From contig CM017462.1 in assembly GCA_007674295.1 (NCBI GenBank), positions 1-64,000 on the forward strand: 64,000 bases of DNA. Direction: 5' to 3'. This DNA comes from Antonospora locustae (Eukaryota; Microsporidia). Both the position numbers and the translations under genes were made by a program. Positions 1 to 8,604 of this stretch are shown one piece after another (position 1 is the stretch's first letter; every line of letters begins with the position of its first letter). The notes under the pieces are model-generated. The model saw nothing but the letters and a program-made list of their open reading frames with translations. It did not search any database and had not been told where the DNA came from.

Positions 1-681
1 GAAAAAGCATGCCCAGTCCATCTCCTTCTCCCCCGCCTTTCCCCACTCAAAGTCTATTCGTATTCCCCGCTTGTCCGTCACAGAAAGCACCCCGCCCTCA
101 AAGCGAAACGGAAGACACACCACTAGCGATGCCACCATGCCCTCTCCCCGCACCGTGTCCTTGTGACTTGCGAAGTGCCCGCCCTCCTCGTATATTCCCA
201 GCTTGTGTAGCTTCACCGTGAAGTCCCTGTCTCCTAGCAGCCTTCTGACCTTCCTGTAGAGCTCTGCATTGTTCTGCGGGACATACTGCGTTGCTATCTC
301 ACTTCCCCTCAGCTCACGCGCCTTTCGGACGCTCTCGTCATACACCGTCTCCGGCCCCTTTCCGAAGCACGACTGCGTCGCGCATGCCTTCATCCTCCTT
401 AGATCCGCGTCTGTCCAGCTGTGCAGGTCGATCGTCCCCGGCGCCGACTCCTCTCCTGCCCTCCAGTACACCAGTTTTGAGACATCGTCTCCGAGCTTAA
501 CTCGCCCTCCCGTGCAGAACTGCTGCGTTCCGCATTTTTCTACTATCCTCTCAAACTCTGTCTTTGCATCCGCCTCCTGGTGTCCATCCTCGCTCCTCCC
601 GGCCCATGCTCTTTCTGCCACCATGCTCATCTGCACAATCATGCCTGCACAAAACGCCACTCGGACTCCGTTTCCAAACAT
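1..681 (-). CDS. 2OG-Fe(II) oxygenase (prolyl-4-hydroxylase-like), N-terminal part, runs off the window
   Basis: The reading frame is open from an ATG at 681 to the window edge, 227 codons with no stop, so the gene continues to the left. Residues 1-27 form a hydrophobic, signal-peptide-like leader ending AERAWA. Around residues 155-205 lies the double-stranded beta-helix start of the Fe(II)/2-oxoglutarate dioxygenase family: KLHKLGIYEEGGHF, then the iron-binding HxD pair in SHKDT (His173, Asp175), then GMVASLVVCLPFRFEGG. WACFF at the edge matches the strand before the distal iron-binding His, which is expected outside the window. Members oxidise proteins or small molecules using oxygen and 2-oxoglutarate; the substrate here is unknown. 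CCC stands two bases before the ATG. The region is clearly more GC-rich than the core genes. Family call is firm; secretion is inferred. Confidence 0.8.
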   Translation of the reverse strand, partial: MFGNGVRVAFCAGMIVQMSMVAERAWAGRSEDGHQEADAKTEFERIVEKCGTQQFCTGGRVKLGDDVSKLVYWRAGEESAPGTIDLHSWTDADLRRMKACATQSCFGKGPETVYDESVRKARELRGSEIATQYVPQNNAELYRKVRRLLGDRDFTVKLHKLGIYEEGGHFASHKDTVRGEGMVASLVVCLPFRFEGGVLSVTDKRGIRIDFEWGKAGEKEMDWACFF

Positions 682-1032
682 ATGGGCTCCTTCCTTTTTG
701 CTTTAAGCCCTACCCCTTTCTAGCATCGTCTTCTTTGATGTCCCAACAAAACCCCCTGCTCCAATGCACCTCGCCTGTCCGCGCTCGTGCCTCTCCCGGC
801 GCCTCGTTGCCTTTCCCTTCCAACCCGATGTCTCGCCTCCCGTGTCCCTCTGCCGCTCCGAGCGCGGCGTGTCATGGTCCCCTCTCTTCGTGCCCGTCTG
901 CACCTCTCTCGGAAACTTTCCCGACTTTTTGCGGCTCTGCCTGTTGTAACAGACGACTGCGCTGGTGTGAACGCTGCTGGCATGATGCGAGCGGGGCTTG
1001 TGCTGGTGCTAAACACACCCTCCGTGTTGCTA
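682..1032. other. GC-rich spacer, no supported gene
   Basis: On the minus strand, short Arg/Lys/Glu-rich open stretches (for example 703-903) have no ATG and no recognisable domain. They look like decayed or chance ORFs in GC-rich DNA between the dioxygenase gene and the minisatellite. Confidence 0.4.
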
Positions 1033-1417
1033 GTTCTCATACTGAATTTCGTACTTGCCGGTGAAGTGCACAGTGAGTGCACTCTCGTCTGGACGCATGC
1101 TGATGTCCTGTTCTCATACTGAATTTCGTACTTGCCGGTGAAGTGCACAGTGAGTGCACTCTCGTCTGGACGCATGCTGATGTCCTGTTCTCATACTGAA
1201 TTTCGTACTTGCCGGTGAAGTGCACAGTGAGTGCACTCTCGTCTGGACGCATGCTGATGTCCTGTTCTCATACTGAATTTCGTACTTGCCGGTGAAGTGC
1301 ACAGTGAGTGCACTCTCGTCTGGACGCATGCTGATGTCCTGTTCTCATACTGAATTTCGTACTTGCCGGTGAAGTGCACAGTGAGTGCACTCTCGTCTGG
1401 ACGCATGCTGATGTCCT
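1033..1417. repeat. Minisatellite: five perfect 77-bp tandem copies
   Basis: Copies begin at 1033, 1110, 1187, 1264 and 1341 and are identical base for base. Each starts GTTCTCATACTGAATTTCG and contains GTGCAC-AGTGA-GTGCAC, two copies of a self-complementary hexamer. The unit is not a multiple of three, so successive copies change reading frame, and one minus-strand frame hits TGA in each unit; it is therefore not a protein repeat. Perfect identity points to recent amplification or homogenisation. Copy number may be under-counted by assembly. Confidence 0.95.
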
Positions 1418-1933
1418 GTGTGCCGAGACAACACAGCACATCCATTCCCAGGCACTCCATTCTCTGCAGATACATAGGCTGTTTTTATCGTCTGTAAATG
1501 TGGTGATGGTGTTGTCACTTCATTCGTGAACACACACGCACAGACTCGATGACGTACCTAGCAATGCTCTCATCTTTTTGGACTGCAGTTTGACAAGATG
1601 TACTGGAGAATCGCGCTAGAATGTGATAGCTGCAGAAAGAATTATTTATTTGTTCTTCTGCCTGATGCTGATGTCGTTCTGTATCAACTTCATTTCGAAC
1701 GTGCTTCTTCTCTGCATGTCCGATCCTGCCAGGTTGATTATCGTTTGGACCGTTGTGGTAACGTTTGTATCAAAACATCTGTTTTCTCCAGAACTCACCA
1801 CATGCTCTCTCTTTGTTGTTCTGTGCTTTCCTCTGCCTCTCTGCGAGTTCTTGTGCACTGTGTCTCTCTCTTCTGCATACTCTTCTCGCCCAGCCTTCTC
1901 GTGTCTCGTTGATCTCCTAGGCTGGTTTCCGCA
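1418..1933. other. Gene-poor spacer with a hydrophobic plus-strand ORF
   Basis: No convincing gene. A plus-strand frame from an ATG near 1665 to 1997 would encode about 110 very hydrophobic residues with two or three possible membrane segments, but it has no CCC signal and no family I recognise. The minus strand over the same span shows Lys/Arg/Glu-rich fragments in shifting frames, as expected of decayed DNA. Confidence 0.3.
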
Positions 1934-2321
1934 TCACGTACGACGCGTGAGCTTTCTGCAGAACTCGTCCTGCACGTTACCCACACTGCCCCCGTGAATG
2001 TCCTGATCGTACGTGCCCATTCGCGACTCGTACTCCGTGCGTATGCCCTGCCTGTCTCGTAGTATGTGTCGCCACGTGTTGTGCACGTTCTGAGAGCGAC
2101 TCTGTGTACATTCTCCATCCTCGAAATGCATTTTTGTCTATGCCGTAGACGGTCTTGATGTAGCTTGCCATGTCTCTTCTGTCGGTGGTGGGCGGTGCGT
2201 GTCTGGCAAGAAGGTTGTGTGGACTGTGTATGGGGTGAGATGCTTTCGATGACAGTGAGTCGTGTCTCTCTATGTTCCAGTGGAGAGTGTCCTCTCTGAG
2301 TCTCTGTACACGTTGTCCTCG
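1934..2321 (-). pseudogene. Frame-broken remnant of an unknown protein gene
   Basis: From 2321 a minus-strand frame reads through a plausible protein-like stretch (DTLHWNIERHDSL, then MASYIKTVYGIDKNAF). Near 2100 the natural-looking protein seems to pass to another frame (NVHNTWRHILRDRQGIRTEY, then DQDIHGGSVGNVQDEFC) and stops at 1934. This suggests one frameshifted gene. I do not recognise the family. An ATG is present only inside the frame at 2171. It could also be two chance ORFs. Confidence 0.25.
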
Positions 2322-2353
2322 TTAATCACCGTGACAGGGCCTGCAAATTAGCT

Positions 2354-2962
2354 CTACGAGAGAATGACTCTGTCTTCGAGCCGCTCACGAAGATCCTGCC
2401 ACCCAAGAGTGTCACCCTCACCGCGCCCCACAAGGGGATTGTTTCTGAGATCGAGCATCTTGACGTTCTGGAGATCTGCTATTGTGTGCGGGAGCGAAGT
2501 GAGTTGATTGTTTCTAAGGTCAAGCACCTGCAGTTGTGACAGTTCGTCTATTCTCATCGAAAGCATTGTCAGTTCATTACGACTTAGACTAAGTACTTGG
2601 AGCTGTGACAAGCCACATATTCTCTCTGGAAATGTTGCTAGCTTGTTATCGCTCAGATAAAGCATTTGCAGCATCGAGAGGTCACCTGTACTTTCGGGAA
2701 GTGCTGTCAGTTTGTTACCACTAAGATAAAGCTCCTTCAGCATCGAAAGGTTACCTATTCTGTCTGGAAGTCCTGTTAGTTCATTAAACATAATATGAAG
2801 CACTTGCAGCCTCTCCAGACGTCCTATTGTCTCTGGAAGTGCTGTCAGCTGGTTGTCACTAAGATCAAGCTCCTCCAAGTACTTGGCTTCAAACACCTCT
2901 TTTGGTATCGCTCGAAGACATCTTTCCCTGTAGTCAAGCCTTGTTCCTGCCACTACAAGCAT
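2354..2962 (-). CDS. Leucine-rich-repeat protein, 5' end possibly lost
   Basis: Seven consecutive ~23-residue leucine-rich repeats of the type LxxLxxLxLSxNxLTxLPxxIGx are visible, followed by a C-terminal cap reading LGWQDLRERLEDRVILS. Such LRR proteins form expanded families in microsporidia and are thought to mediate protein-protein contacts, often after secretion. A hydrophobic stretch (NAACVALALVQMLVVAGT) precedes the first repeat as a signal peptide would, but its reading frame has no ATG until the Met at 2962, inside that stretch. Further upstream the same frame is closed by TAG at 3095-3097 and opens again as a 75-codon ORF starting at 3322. Either the start codon has been lost (pseudogene) or translation begins at 2962. 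The repeats themselves are intact. Confidence 0.7.
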   Translation of the reverse strand: MLVVAGTRLDYRERCLRAIPKEVFEAKYLEELDLSDNQLTALPETIGRLERLQVLHIMFNELTGLPDRIGNLSMLKELYLSGNKLTALPESTGDLSMLQMLYLSDNKLATFPERICGLSQLQVLSLSRNELTMLSMRIDELSQLQVLDLRNNQLTSLPHTIADLQNVKMLDLRNNPLVGRGEGDTLGWQDLRERLEDRVILS

Positions 2963-4103
2963 TTGCACCAGTGCAAGTGCAACACATGCTGCATTCTGAG
3001 CATGGGTCTGCTTCGTTCTCTTGGATTGACATCTGATGACAGAACCGCTGTTTTTTGTCAAGGAAAAGAAAGTCCTCTGGTGCCAAAAAACAAACTACCA
3101 CGAACTCAAGTGCAATGGCACAATCTGGGCTGCAACCCTGTGATGCTTTGAGAAGATTCTCTGGTTTGGAAATTTTGTAGTTCTATTTCGCAAAAAGGCA
3201 TACTCAATGTTTGCAAATCTTTTGTGAACTGCGCACAAGAACTCTATCCTCTTGCTGAACATTTGATTGGACACAATAGCTCCGAACACCCACTCTCTCT
3301 GCTTGCTTAGCACGACAATCATTCCATACCTTCAATGCTGCTGTGCGTTCAGCGTTGCACTCGCATGATGCGTGGTAATGTGCATCATATCTCTGTGATT
3401 TCCGCATGTGTACAGAAAACAACATCAAAAACCTTGGTCTTGAAGCTGCTGGTGTCAAGAGGCGCGTTAGACATGAGAGTCCGTTCTGCCTCTACTCGGC
3501 ATGCGTCATGCTGCGGACGATCTCCTTCTCAAGCAACAGATGTCGCGTCAGACCTAAAGATCCTGCACATTAGAAGGTCAAGCATGCTTTCTGGCATTGC
3601 ACACTCTTCTTCTAATTTGATGCATCGTAGCTGTGTGATCCTCATGCTCAACACTCGTCACAGAACGCAACTCATTCTGCATGCACTCTGCAGTGTACAT
3701 GCATGTTCAAGCACCTGTCTCCATCTCGCTTCGCGTGCACCAGACTACTCCGCGTCAGAAATGTCCTCCTCCACATGAGCCCGTCTCGCATGGTGTCCAT
3801 CGTGACGCAAGCACCTGTGTCTTGCAAAGAACCTTCTGCTTGCACTTTCGCATGTCCAGAAACATCTCAAACTAAGCACTCTTCCTTGCCTTCGCTCTCT
3901 GCAAAGAACGTACACGCACCTGCACATGTCCAGGCACAACTCCTGCATCACAATTGACAGCGATACTGGGCCGTCACGCTATGTCTTTTTCTGCGTCTTT
4001 GACAAGCACTAGATGCCTGTTTCAAGAGACGTTGCACCAAAGGCTCCAATGTGCCTGACTGCAACTCTCCACCCCTTGTTCTTGCTCACCATGCTGAGAA
4101 TCT
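2963..4103. other. Gene-poor spacer upstream of the LRR gene
   Basis: It contains a 75-codon minus-strand ORF (3322-3095) in the same frame as the LRR gene, separated from it by one TAG. Otherwise there are only overlapping short ORFs with Cys/Ser/His-rich low-information translations on both strands. I see no RNA gene and no CCC-ATG signal. Confidence 0.4.
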
Positions 4104-4372
4104 TTATTCAGCATCTTTTTTCCTTCTGAGCTTTTCTCTGTATTTTTCACTTACTTTTCCTACGTCTATTTCCTTTATTCTATCATCTAGATCTCTATCT
4201 ATCATCTTTGTATTTTCGCTTGCCTGTTAGAATTTCTGCCTTACATCCTCCTCATAATATTTAGAACTATCATTCTGGTCTTTTTTCCTCTACTGTTTAT
4301 AGAATGTATCTTGCATCTTTCATTTGCATCTTTATTTTTCTCAAGGCATCTCTTGCTTCGCTCCAGCGATGT
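4104..4372 (-). pseudogene. Decayed Lys/Glu-rich coiled-coil gene (3' part)
   Basis: On the plus strand this looks like a polypyrimidine tract. On the minus strand the last 37 codons read as a charged helix (MIDRDLDDRIKEIDVGKVSE, then KYREKLRRKKDAE) ending in TAA at 4104. Upstream, the helical protein continues only if in-frame stops (TAA after VRQKF, TAG before RKKDQND) and a change of frame to SEARDALRKIKMQMKDARYIL are allowed. Several disruptions within 270 bp indicate a dead gene rather than a sequencing error. The parent family is unknown. Confidence 0.4.
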
Positions 4373-4697
4373 TACAACACAGAGTTTTCTTTATATTTTT
4401 ACAACATCTGGTTAGTCCAGACCACCGCCTCCTCAACCTACAGAAAAGTAATTTAGAAATCAACACGATGCCTATTGGTTGTAGCTTCGACCATTAATGA
4501 AACAGTAATTTTGCACAATACATTTCCTGATGTGTACGCGAGATACTCTATAAATTGCTCTGTTCTTTCACCTAGCTGCTATTTTCTCCACATGTTTTCT
4601 TCAGAAACTTCCTTTTTGGAACATTTTTGCAGACTTATGTCTCAATTCTTCAGAGCCCCTCTTGCTATTGCATTTGGTAATGTTAAATTTTACACCC

Positions 4698-5963
4698 ATG
4701 ATCGACAAAAGCAAAGTGGCTACAAAGCGCAAATTTCACGACGCGTGGGCGTTCTTTCTCTACGCAATTGTGACCTCGGCAGTGTACGGCCTGGTTGTCA
4801 CGCAGTGCAACTGTCTTCTGCTTCAAAGCATCAAAATCAACTACCACTTGGCAGCAGTCGCCCTTGGCTATCTTGCAGCATTCGTCTTCACAACCGTGCT
4901 TCTTTTTCGCTTTTGCCCCAAGTTCATACTCCACTTTTCGTTTCTGGGCGGAAACATTCTCAATCTGTGTTTTATTCTGCGCTTTCACGAGACATATTTG
5001 GTCATATACGCTGCACTCTGGGGAACGATCAGTCTACTCTTCTACTTTTTCTACGGATACCATCACATTGCCTTCACTGCAGTCATACTCAGAGACTCTG
5101 CAAGAATCCTCATCGCGTACTTCGCCCACTTCGTCCTAGCAGAGATTGTGTCCACGGCTCTGATTGTCGCGCACTATGCAGCCATCTTCTTCTGTGCATC
5201 TGGCATGCTCAAAGGCTTTCACAAAGGCACTCTGGAGGCACTTCTTGTTCTGTGCTATTTCTGGACAGAAAGCAACTTGCTCTATGTTCTGACGGTATTC
5301 TCGTCGAGCATTGCAGGAATTCACGTACTGAGTCGCGGAAGACCAGAACAGATGCTGTCCAGGGCACTCAGAAACACGTTTTTCGCCCTTGGGTCGATAT
5401 GCCTGGGCGGTCTGATAATAGCAGTGGTCAAGACTCTGCAGTACTTTGTACGCAGATCACATAGAGACAGAAAGTCACTGCTCATGGACATACTTCAAAT
5501 CGTGTGCATGCTGCTTCTTTACTTTATGGAGGATATTGCGCGCACAATCAACGACTGGGCGTTTCCCTATCTCGCAATTTATGGAACGTCGTTCAAAAGC
5601 TCTGTCGCATCGAGCTTTCAGGTGGCCGTGCGAGAAGACGGCGCAGCCATCATGGCGTCGTCGTGCATCAACACGGCTATCTTCTTTGTTGTTGCTACTG
5701 GCTTTCTGGGAAGCTGTGCCATCCTGTTTTTCGTCTGCATGATAACAGGCAAGATCTACCTTCTGAGCTTTGAAGACATCAAATACACCCCGCACGTGGA
5801 CATTGTTCTTCTTCTGGTGTTCATGCTGTTGTTCATGGCAAACTTTGCCGAGCTGTTCTCTGCACTGTCAAAGTCAATCATGTTTCTCTATGCAGAGAAC
5901 CCAGGCGCCGTCGCCGAGGTGCTTCCAGACTCAGGAAAAGCCATGCATCTGAAGACAAGGTGA
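4698..5963 (+). CDS. Choline-transporter-like protein (CTL/SLC44/PNS1 family)
   Basis: The 421-residue protein has about ten hydrophobic membrane segments. Near the C-terminus is the family signature region FPYLAIYGTSFKSSVASSFQ, followed by long hydrophobic helices. The short basic N-terminus (KRKFHDAW) leading straight into the first helix also fits. CTL proteins move choline or related amines across the plasma or organelle membrane and would help a parasite obtain host phospholipid precursors; the substrate here is inferred. ATG 4698 was chosen because CACCC abuts it; an ATG 18 bp upstream (4680) is less likely. It is the first intact core gene after the gene-poor left end. Confidence 0.75.
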   Translation: MIDKSKVATKRKFHDAWAFFLYAIVTSAVYGLVVTQCNCLLLQSIKINYHLAAVALGYLAAFVFTTVLLFRFCPKFILHFSFLGGNILNLCFILRFHETYLVIYAALWGTISLLFYFFYGYHHIAFTAVILRDSARILIAYFAHFVLAEIVSTALIVAHYAAIFFCASGMLKGFHKGTLEALLVLCYFWTESNLLYVLTVFSSSIAGIHVLSRGRPEQMLSRALRNTFFALGSICLGGLIIAVVKTLQYFVRRSHRDRKSLLMDILQIVCMLLLYFMEDIARTINDWAFPYLAIYGTSFKSSVASSFQVAVREDGAAIMASSCINTAIFFVVATGFLGSCAILFFVCMITGKIYLLSFEDIKYTPHVDIVLLLVFMLLFMANFAELFSALSKSIMFLYAENPGAVAEVLPDSGKAMHLKTR

Positions 5964-6533
5964 ATTAAATGACGCGTTTTCTTCATTACAATAAGTGCTA
6001 TAATACTCTCTAATTGTCGCTTACATAAGCTTATTCTATTGTTTATTTAATGTGAGCCTTTTTCAGGCTATTATCTATACTGAAGTCCAGAAAGCACTAG
6101 ACAGAATGCCTTCTTGTGAAGGTTAACACGTGCCATGTTTCATTGCAGTATTTGAATTCAGGACTCTGGGTGTTTAGAAGCCACTTCAATGCTCATGAAA
6201 CTCGCAGAGAAAGTCGCTAATTGAGACAGTGGTGTCTGAAAGCACCTGCAGATCTCTGCTTTCTCTGAGTGTACAGCTAGTTTCCACATTTACTGACTCA
6301 CTCGACCAATGAATCTTGCCATTTTTTAATAAAGCTGGCCCCTATCTTGAAGTTCTCGAAGAGACAAGTGAATGCAACAAATCCATGTTGCGGCAGTAAA
6401 ACCTTTGCCCTAAAGACGCGATCCATGCTTCAATGAGAACACGGAGTGTAAATTTTGACCAATTAGTTCATGCTAAAGACAGTTGGTCCACATGAGAGCA
6501 TTTGCATTTAATAGGAGATAAGCACGGTGTGGC
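5964..6533. other. Intergenic region, nothing recognised
   Basis: About 570 bp between two plus-strand genes, moderately AT-rich, with no ORF of note, no tRNA-like A/B boxes and no repeat that I can see. Confidence 0.5.
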
Positions 6534-7253
6534 ATGGAGAAAGTGCAAGACCGAGCAGAATGTCTAGAAGATGGGCCTATCTTCAAGGAGAAGTTCCAGT
6601 GTAGAATATGTCGTGTGGTTGAAGACCCTCTAGACAGCTTTTGCGATCTCGTTTCACCGTGTGCCTGCAAGGGCACTATGAAGTATGTTCACAGGTCGTG
6701 CTTGAAGATGTGGAGGTTTAGGGGCAAGCGCATCGAGGAAATCAGAAAGTGCGAGCAGTGCCTGACTTTTTACACAATAGATGACGAGATAATTCCGCAC
6801 GGAATGATAGTCAAGATGACGTCAGTGCTTATGCTGTGTCTCATATACATTGGAGCCCATTTCGTTTCCAACCTGTTTCTTGAGGCGGTGTTCATTGTCA
6901 CGGAGGACCTTTCGTACCCCGATACAACCTACATATTCTACTTTGTCCAGAAAAATTCTGCAGAGATACCGCAGAAGACCCTTCCAAAAGCTTCCATGGA
7001 GAAGAAGCAGGCTCTCCAGTTTGGATTTTACGGGACCATAATTGTCATATCGATAATATATCAGCTGCTGCAGAAGAGGAACTTTCTGTACATTCTGAAC
7101 TACCTTTTCACACTGTGGAGAATCATATATTTCAACTACACAATAGATTACAGCTTTCTTGGCCTGCTGAGCATACACCAATGCATCAGCCTGTTTAAAG
7201 ACATATGCAAGTTTGTTGACTCTCTGCTTGTCTTCATTCTCAATTACCACTGA
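6534..7253 (+). CDS. Membrane RING-CH (MARCH/Doa10-type) E3 ubiquitin ligase
   Basis: The 239-residue protein starts with a C4HC3 RING-CH finger: C23-x2-C26, C43-x-C45, H53-x2-C56 and C73-x2-C76, in the family context SPCACKGTMKYVHRSCLKMW. Four or so hydrophobic segments follow, at about residues 95-120, 155-175 and 180-235. RING-CH membrane ligases ubiquitinate membrane or misfolded proteins at the ER or endosomes. At this size it resembles a MARCH protein more than full-length Doa10. No CCC precedes the ATG, but the finger begins only 22 residues in, so no other start fits. Confidence 0.85.
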   Translation: MEKVQDRAECLEDGPIFKEKFQCRICRVVEDPLDSFCDLVSPCACKGTMKYVHRSCLKMWRFRGKRIEEIRKCEQCLTFYTIDDEIIPHGMIVKMTSVLMLCLIYIGAHFVSNLFLEAVFIVTEDLSYPDTTYIFYFVQKNSAEIPQKTLPKASMEKKQALQFGFYGTIIVISIIYQLLQKRNFLYILNYLFTLWRIIYFNYTIDYSFLGLLSIHQCISLFKDICKFVDSLLVFILNYH

Positions 7254-7397
7254 GTCGCAAAGCGGAATAATGCACTTTGTCAAGCCAAATAAACTCTGCC
7301 CTCTTTTGAGCCTCATATGTTCGTGCTACCGGTGTCTCCCTGCTGCTTGTTTTTCTAGCCCTATTAAGGTGCCTGTGGCGTTAGTGTGTTGTAACGG

Positions 7398-7769
7398 TTA
7401 CTTTCCTGGTAGTCGCATCGTACGGAAAAAGGCATTGTTTGGACAGTGACGAAGTAACGCCTTGATGACCTGAACCTCGCCCGTTACCATGTTCGCTGAG
7501 CTTGCTTGGCCACAATTATCTACCTTCACATACTCTGTAACAATTAACATTGGTTTTTGAACGGCAAAGGTGTGCGCACGCCCTTCCTCATTGACAATCA
7601 TAACAAGCACCCGGTACATCATCAGCATACCTAGTTCACAGGCCTTCTTGACCATTTTCCTTGTTCTTTTGCTAAAAGCACCTGTTCTTTTCCTAGCCTG
7701 TACGATGCATCTTGCACTGAGAGAAGTGCATGTCATTGTTTGACGCGGACACAGGGCATCTGGCAACAT
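7398..7769 (-). CDS. Small MADS-box (SRF/MCM1-type) transcription factor
   Basis: Residues 26-75 of 123 match the core of a MADS domain: ARKRTGAFSKRTRKMVKKAC, ELGMLMMYRVLVMIVNEEG, RAHTFAVQKP. The pattern is the basic helix (TFSKR, then MKKAYELS), the first beta strand (VLLLVVSETG) and YTF. The protein is a DNA-binding, dimerising regulator. The N-terminal extension ahead of the basic helix is shortened and carries several Cys, and the C-terminal tail has only about 45 residues with no activation domain visible. It is convergent with the RING-CH gene. ATG 7769 is the first in frame; 7736 is an alternative. No CCC is seen. Confidence 0.7.
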   Translation of the reverse strand: MLPDALCPRQTMTCTSLSARCIVQARKRTGAFSKRTRKMVKKACELGMLMMYRVLVMIVNEEGRAHTFAVQKPMLIVTEYVKVDNCGQASSANMVTGEVQVIKALLRHCPNNAFFRTMRLPGK

Positions 7770-8086
7770 TTTTGTATATGTAGCATTCGCTTGTTGCTGC
7801 TGTGTGTTGTATGGCCAAATATTGTATGCAATGTCTAAATTAATGCGTTTTGTGTGCTGAAATAGACCTTCCCATCCAATTTGTATGGGAAAATTCCATT
7901 CAAGCAGACTGTCTTCTCTTTTTCTGCAATGGTCTCAGTTCTGCATGAAGATGCTACAAAGAGACATTCAAAAGACCAAAACTTCTATAGCTGGCGAGTA
8001 GCATTGCCAAAACACATAAAACCCCGAAAAGCGAAAAAGGAATTTCTGAGAATGCTTGCAAAAGGGCGTAGATTTGTGACCACCTG

Positions 8087-8407
8087 ATGTTGTTTGTGTA
8101 CAGGAACAACGTGCTTATTTTTGGAGAAGAAAATGTTTCAGAGCTGCTGCCAGATCTGGTGAGCGGCATTCGTGGTGTTGCAAAGAGCTTTTACAACGAC
8201 GACATTATTTACATCGAAAAAAACGGACTTTCCATCTCTGTGTACTTCAGCCACACGGGTGTGATGTTTCTGTGGATATGCAGAGAAAAAGGTATGAGGA
8301 CACTGAAGAAGTACTACGAGCTGTATGCAAGTGCCATGGTTTACGGCGACATTGATCTGTTCAAAGCGTGGTGTGCTGGTCTTGTAAGCACACACAATGC
8401 TGTTTGA
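8087..8407 (+). CDS. Small protein, possibly longin-like (Mon1-type)
   Basis: A 106-codon ORF from ATG 8087. Its pattern, VLIFGEENVSELLPDLVSGI, then DDIIYIEKNGLSISVYFSH, TGVMFLWICREKG and LKKYYELYASAMV, resembles the beta-sheet and helix of the first longin domain of Mon1-like vesicle-tethering proteins. That likeness is from memory and weak. The start overlaps by one base the stop of another frame (52 codons from ATG 7929), so the two may be one frameshifted gene. No CCC signal. Confidence 0.4.
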   Translation: MLFVYRNNVLIFGEENVSELLPDLVSGIRGVAKSFYNDDIIYIEKNGLSISVYFSHTGVMFLWICREKGMRTLKKYYELYASAMVYGDIDLFKAWCAGLVSTHNAV

Positions 8408-8604
8408 AGCAGTGCATACTAGCACGAATCTGTCTTCTATGGATATCGTTCTCGATAGTATTCAGACCTCTGAGCGCTTACAGAGCACAGGTATAAAGAT
8501 AAAGCATTGGCAAAGTCATATTTATATATAAATAGAAGAATCAACATTAAATACCACATAGGCGATGTGTTACAACAAGAAAAATTGCATGCATAAAATG
8601 CCGG

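Noticed and set aside
1037..1475. Minus-strand ORFs through the 77-bp repeats as a repetitive protein
   Set aside because: The unit is not a multiple of three, one frame hits TGA in each unit, and the apparent ORFs simply restart in each copy.
3335..3778. 147-codon plus-strand ORF
   Set aside because: Low-information Ser/Cys/His-rich translation, no start signal, no domain.
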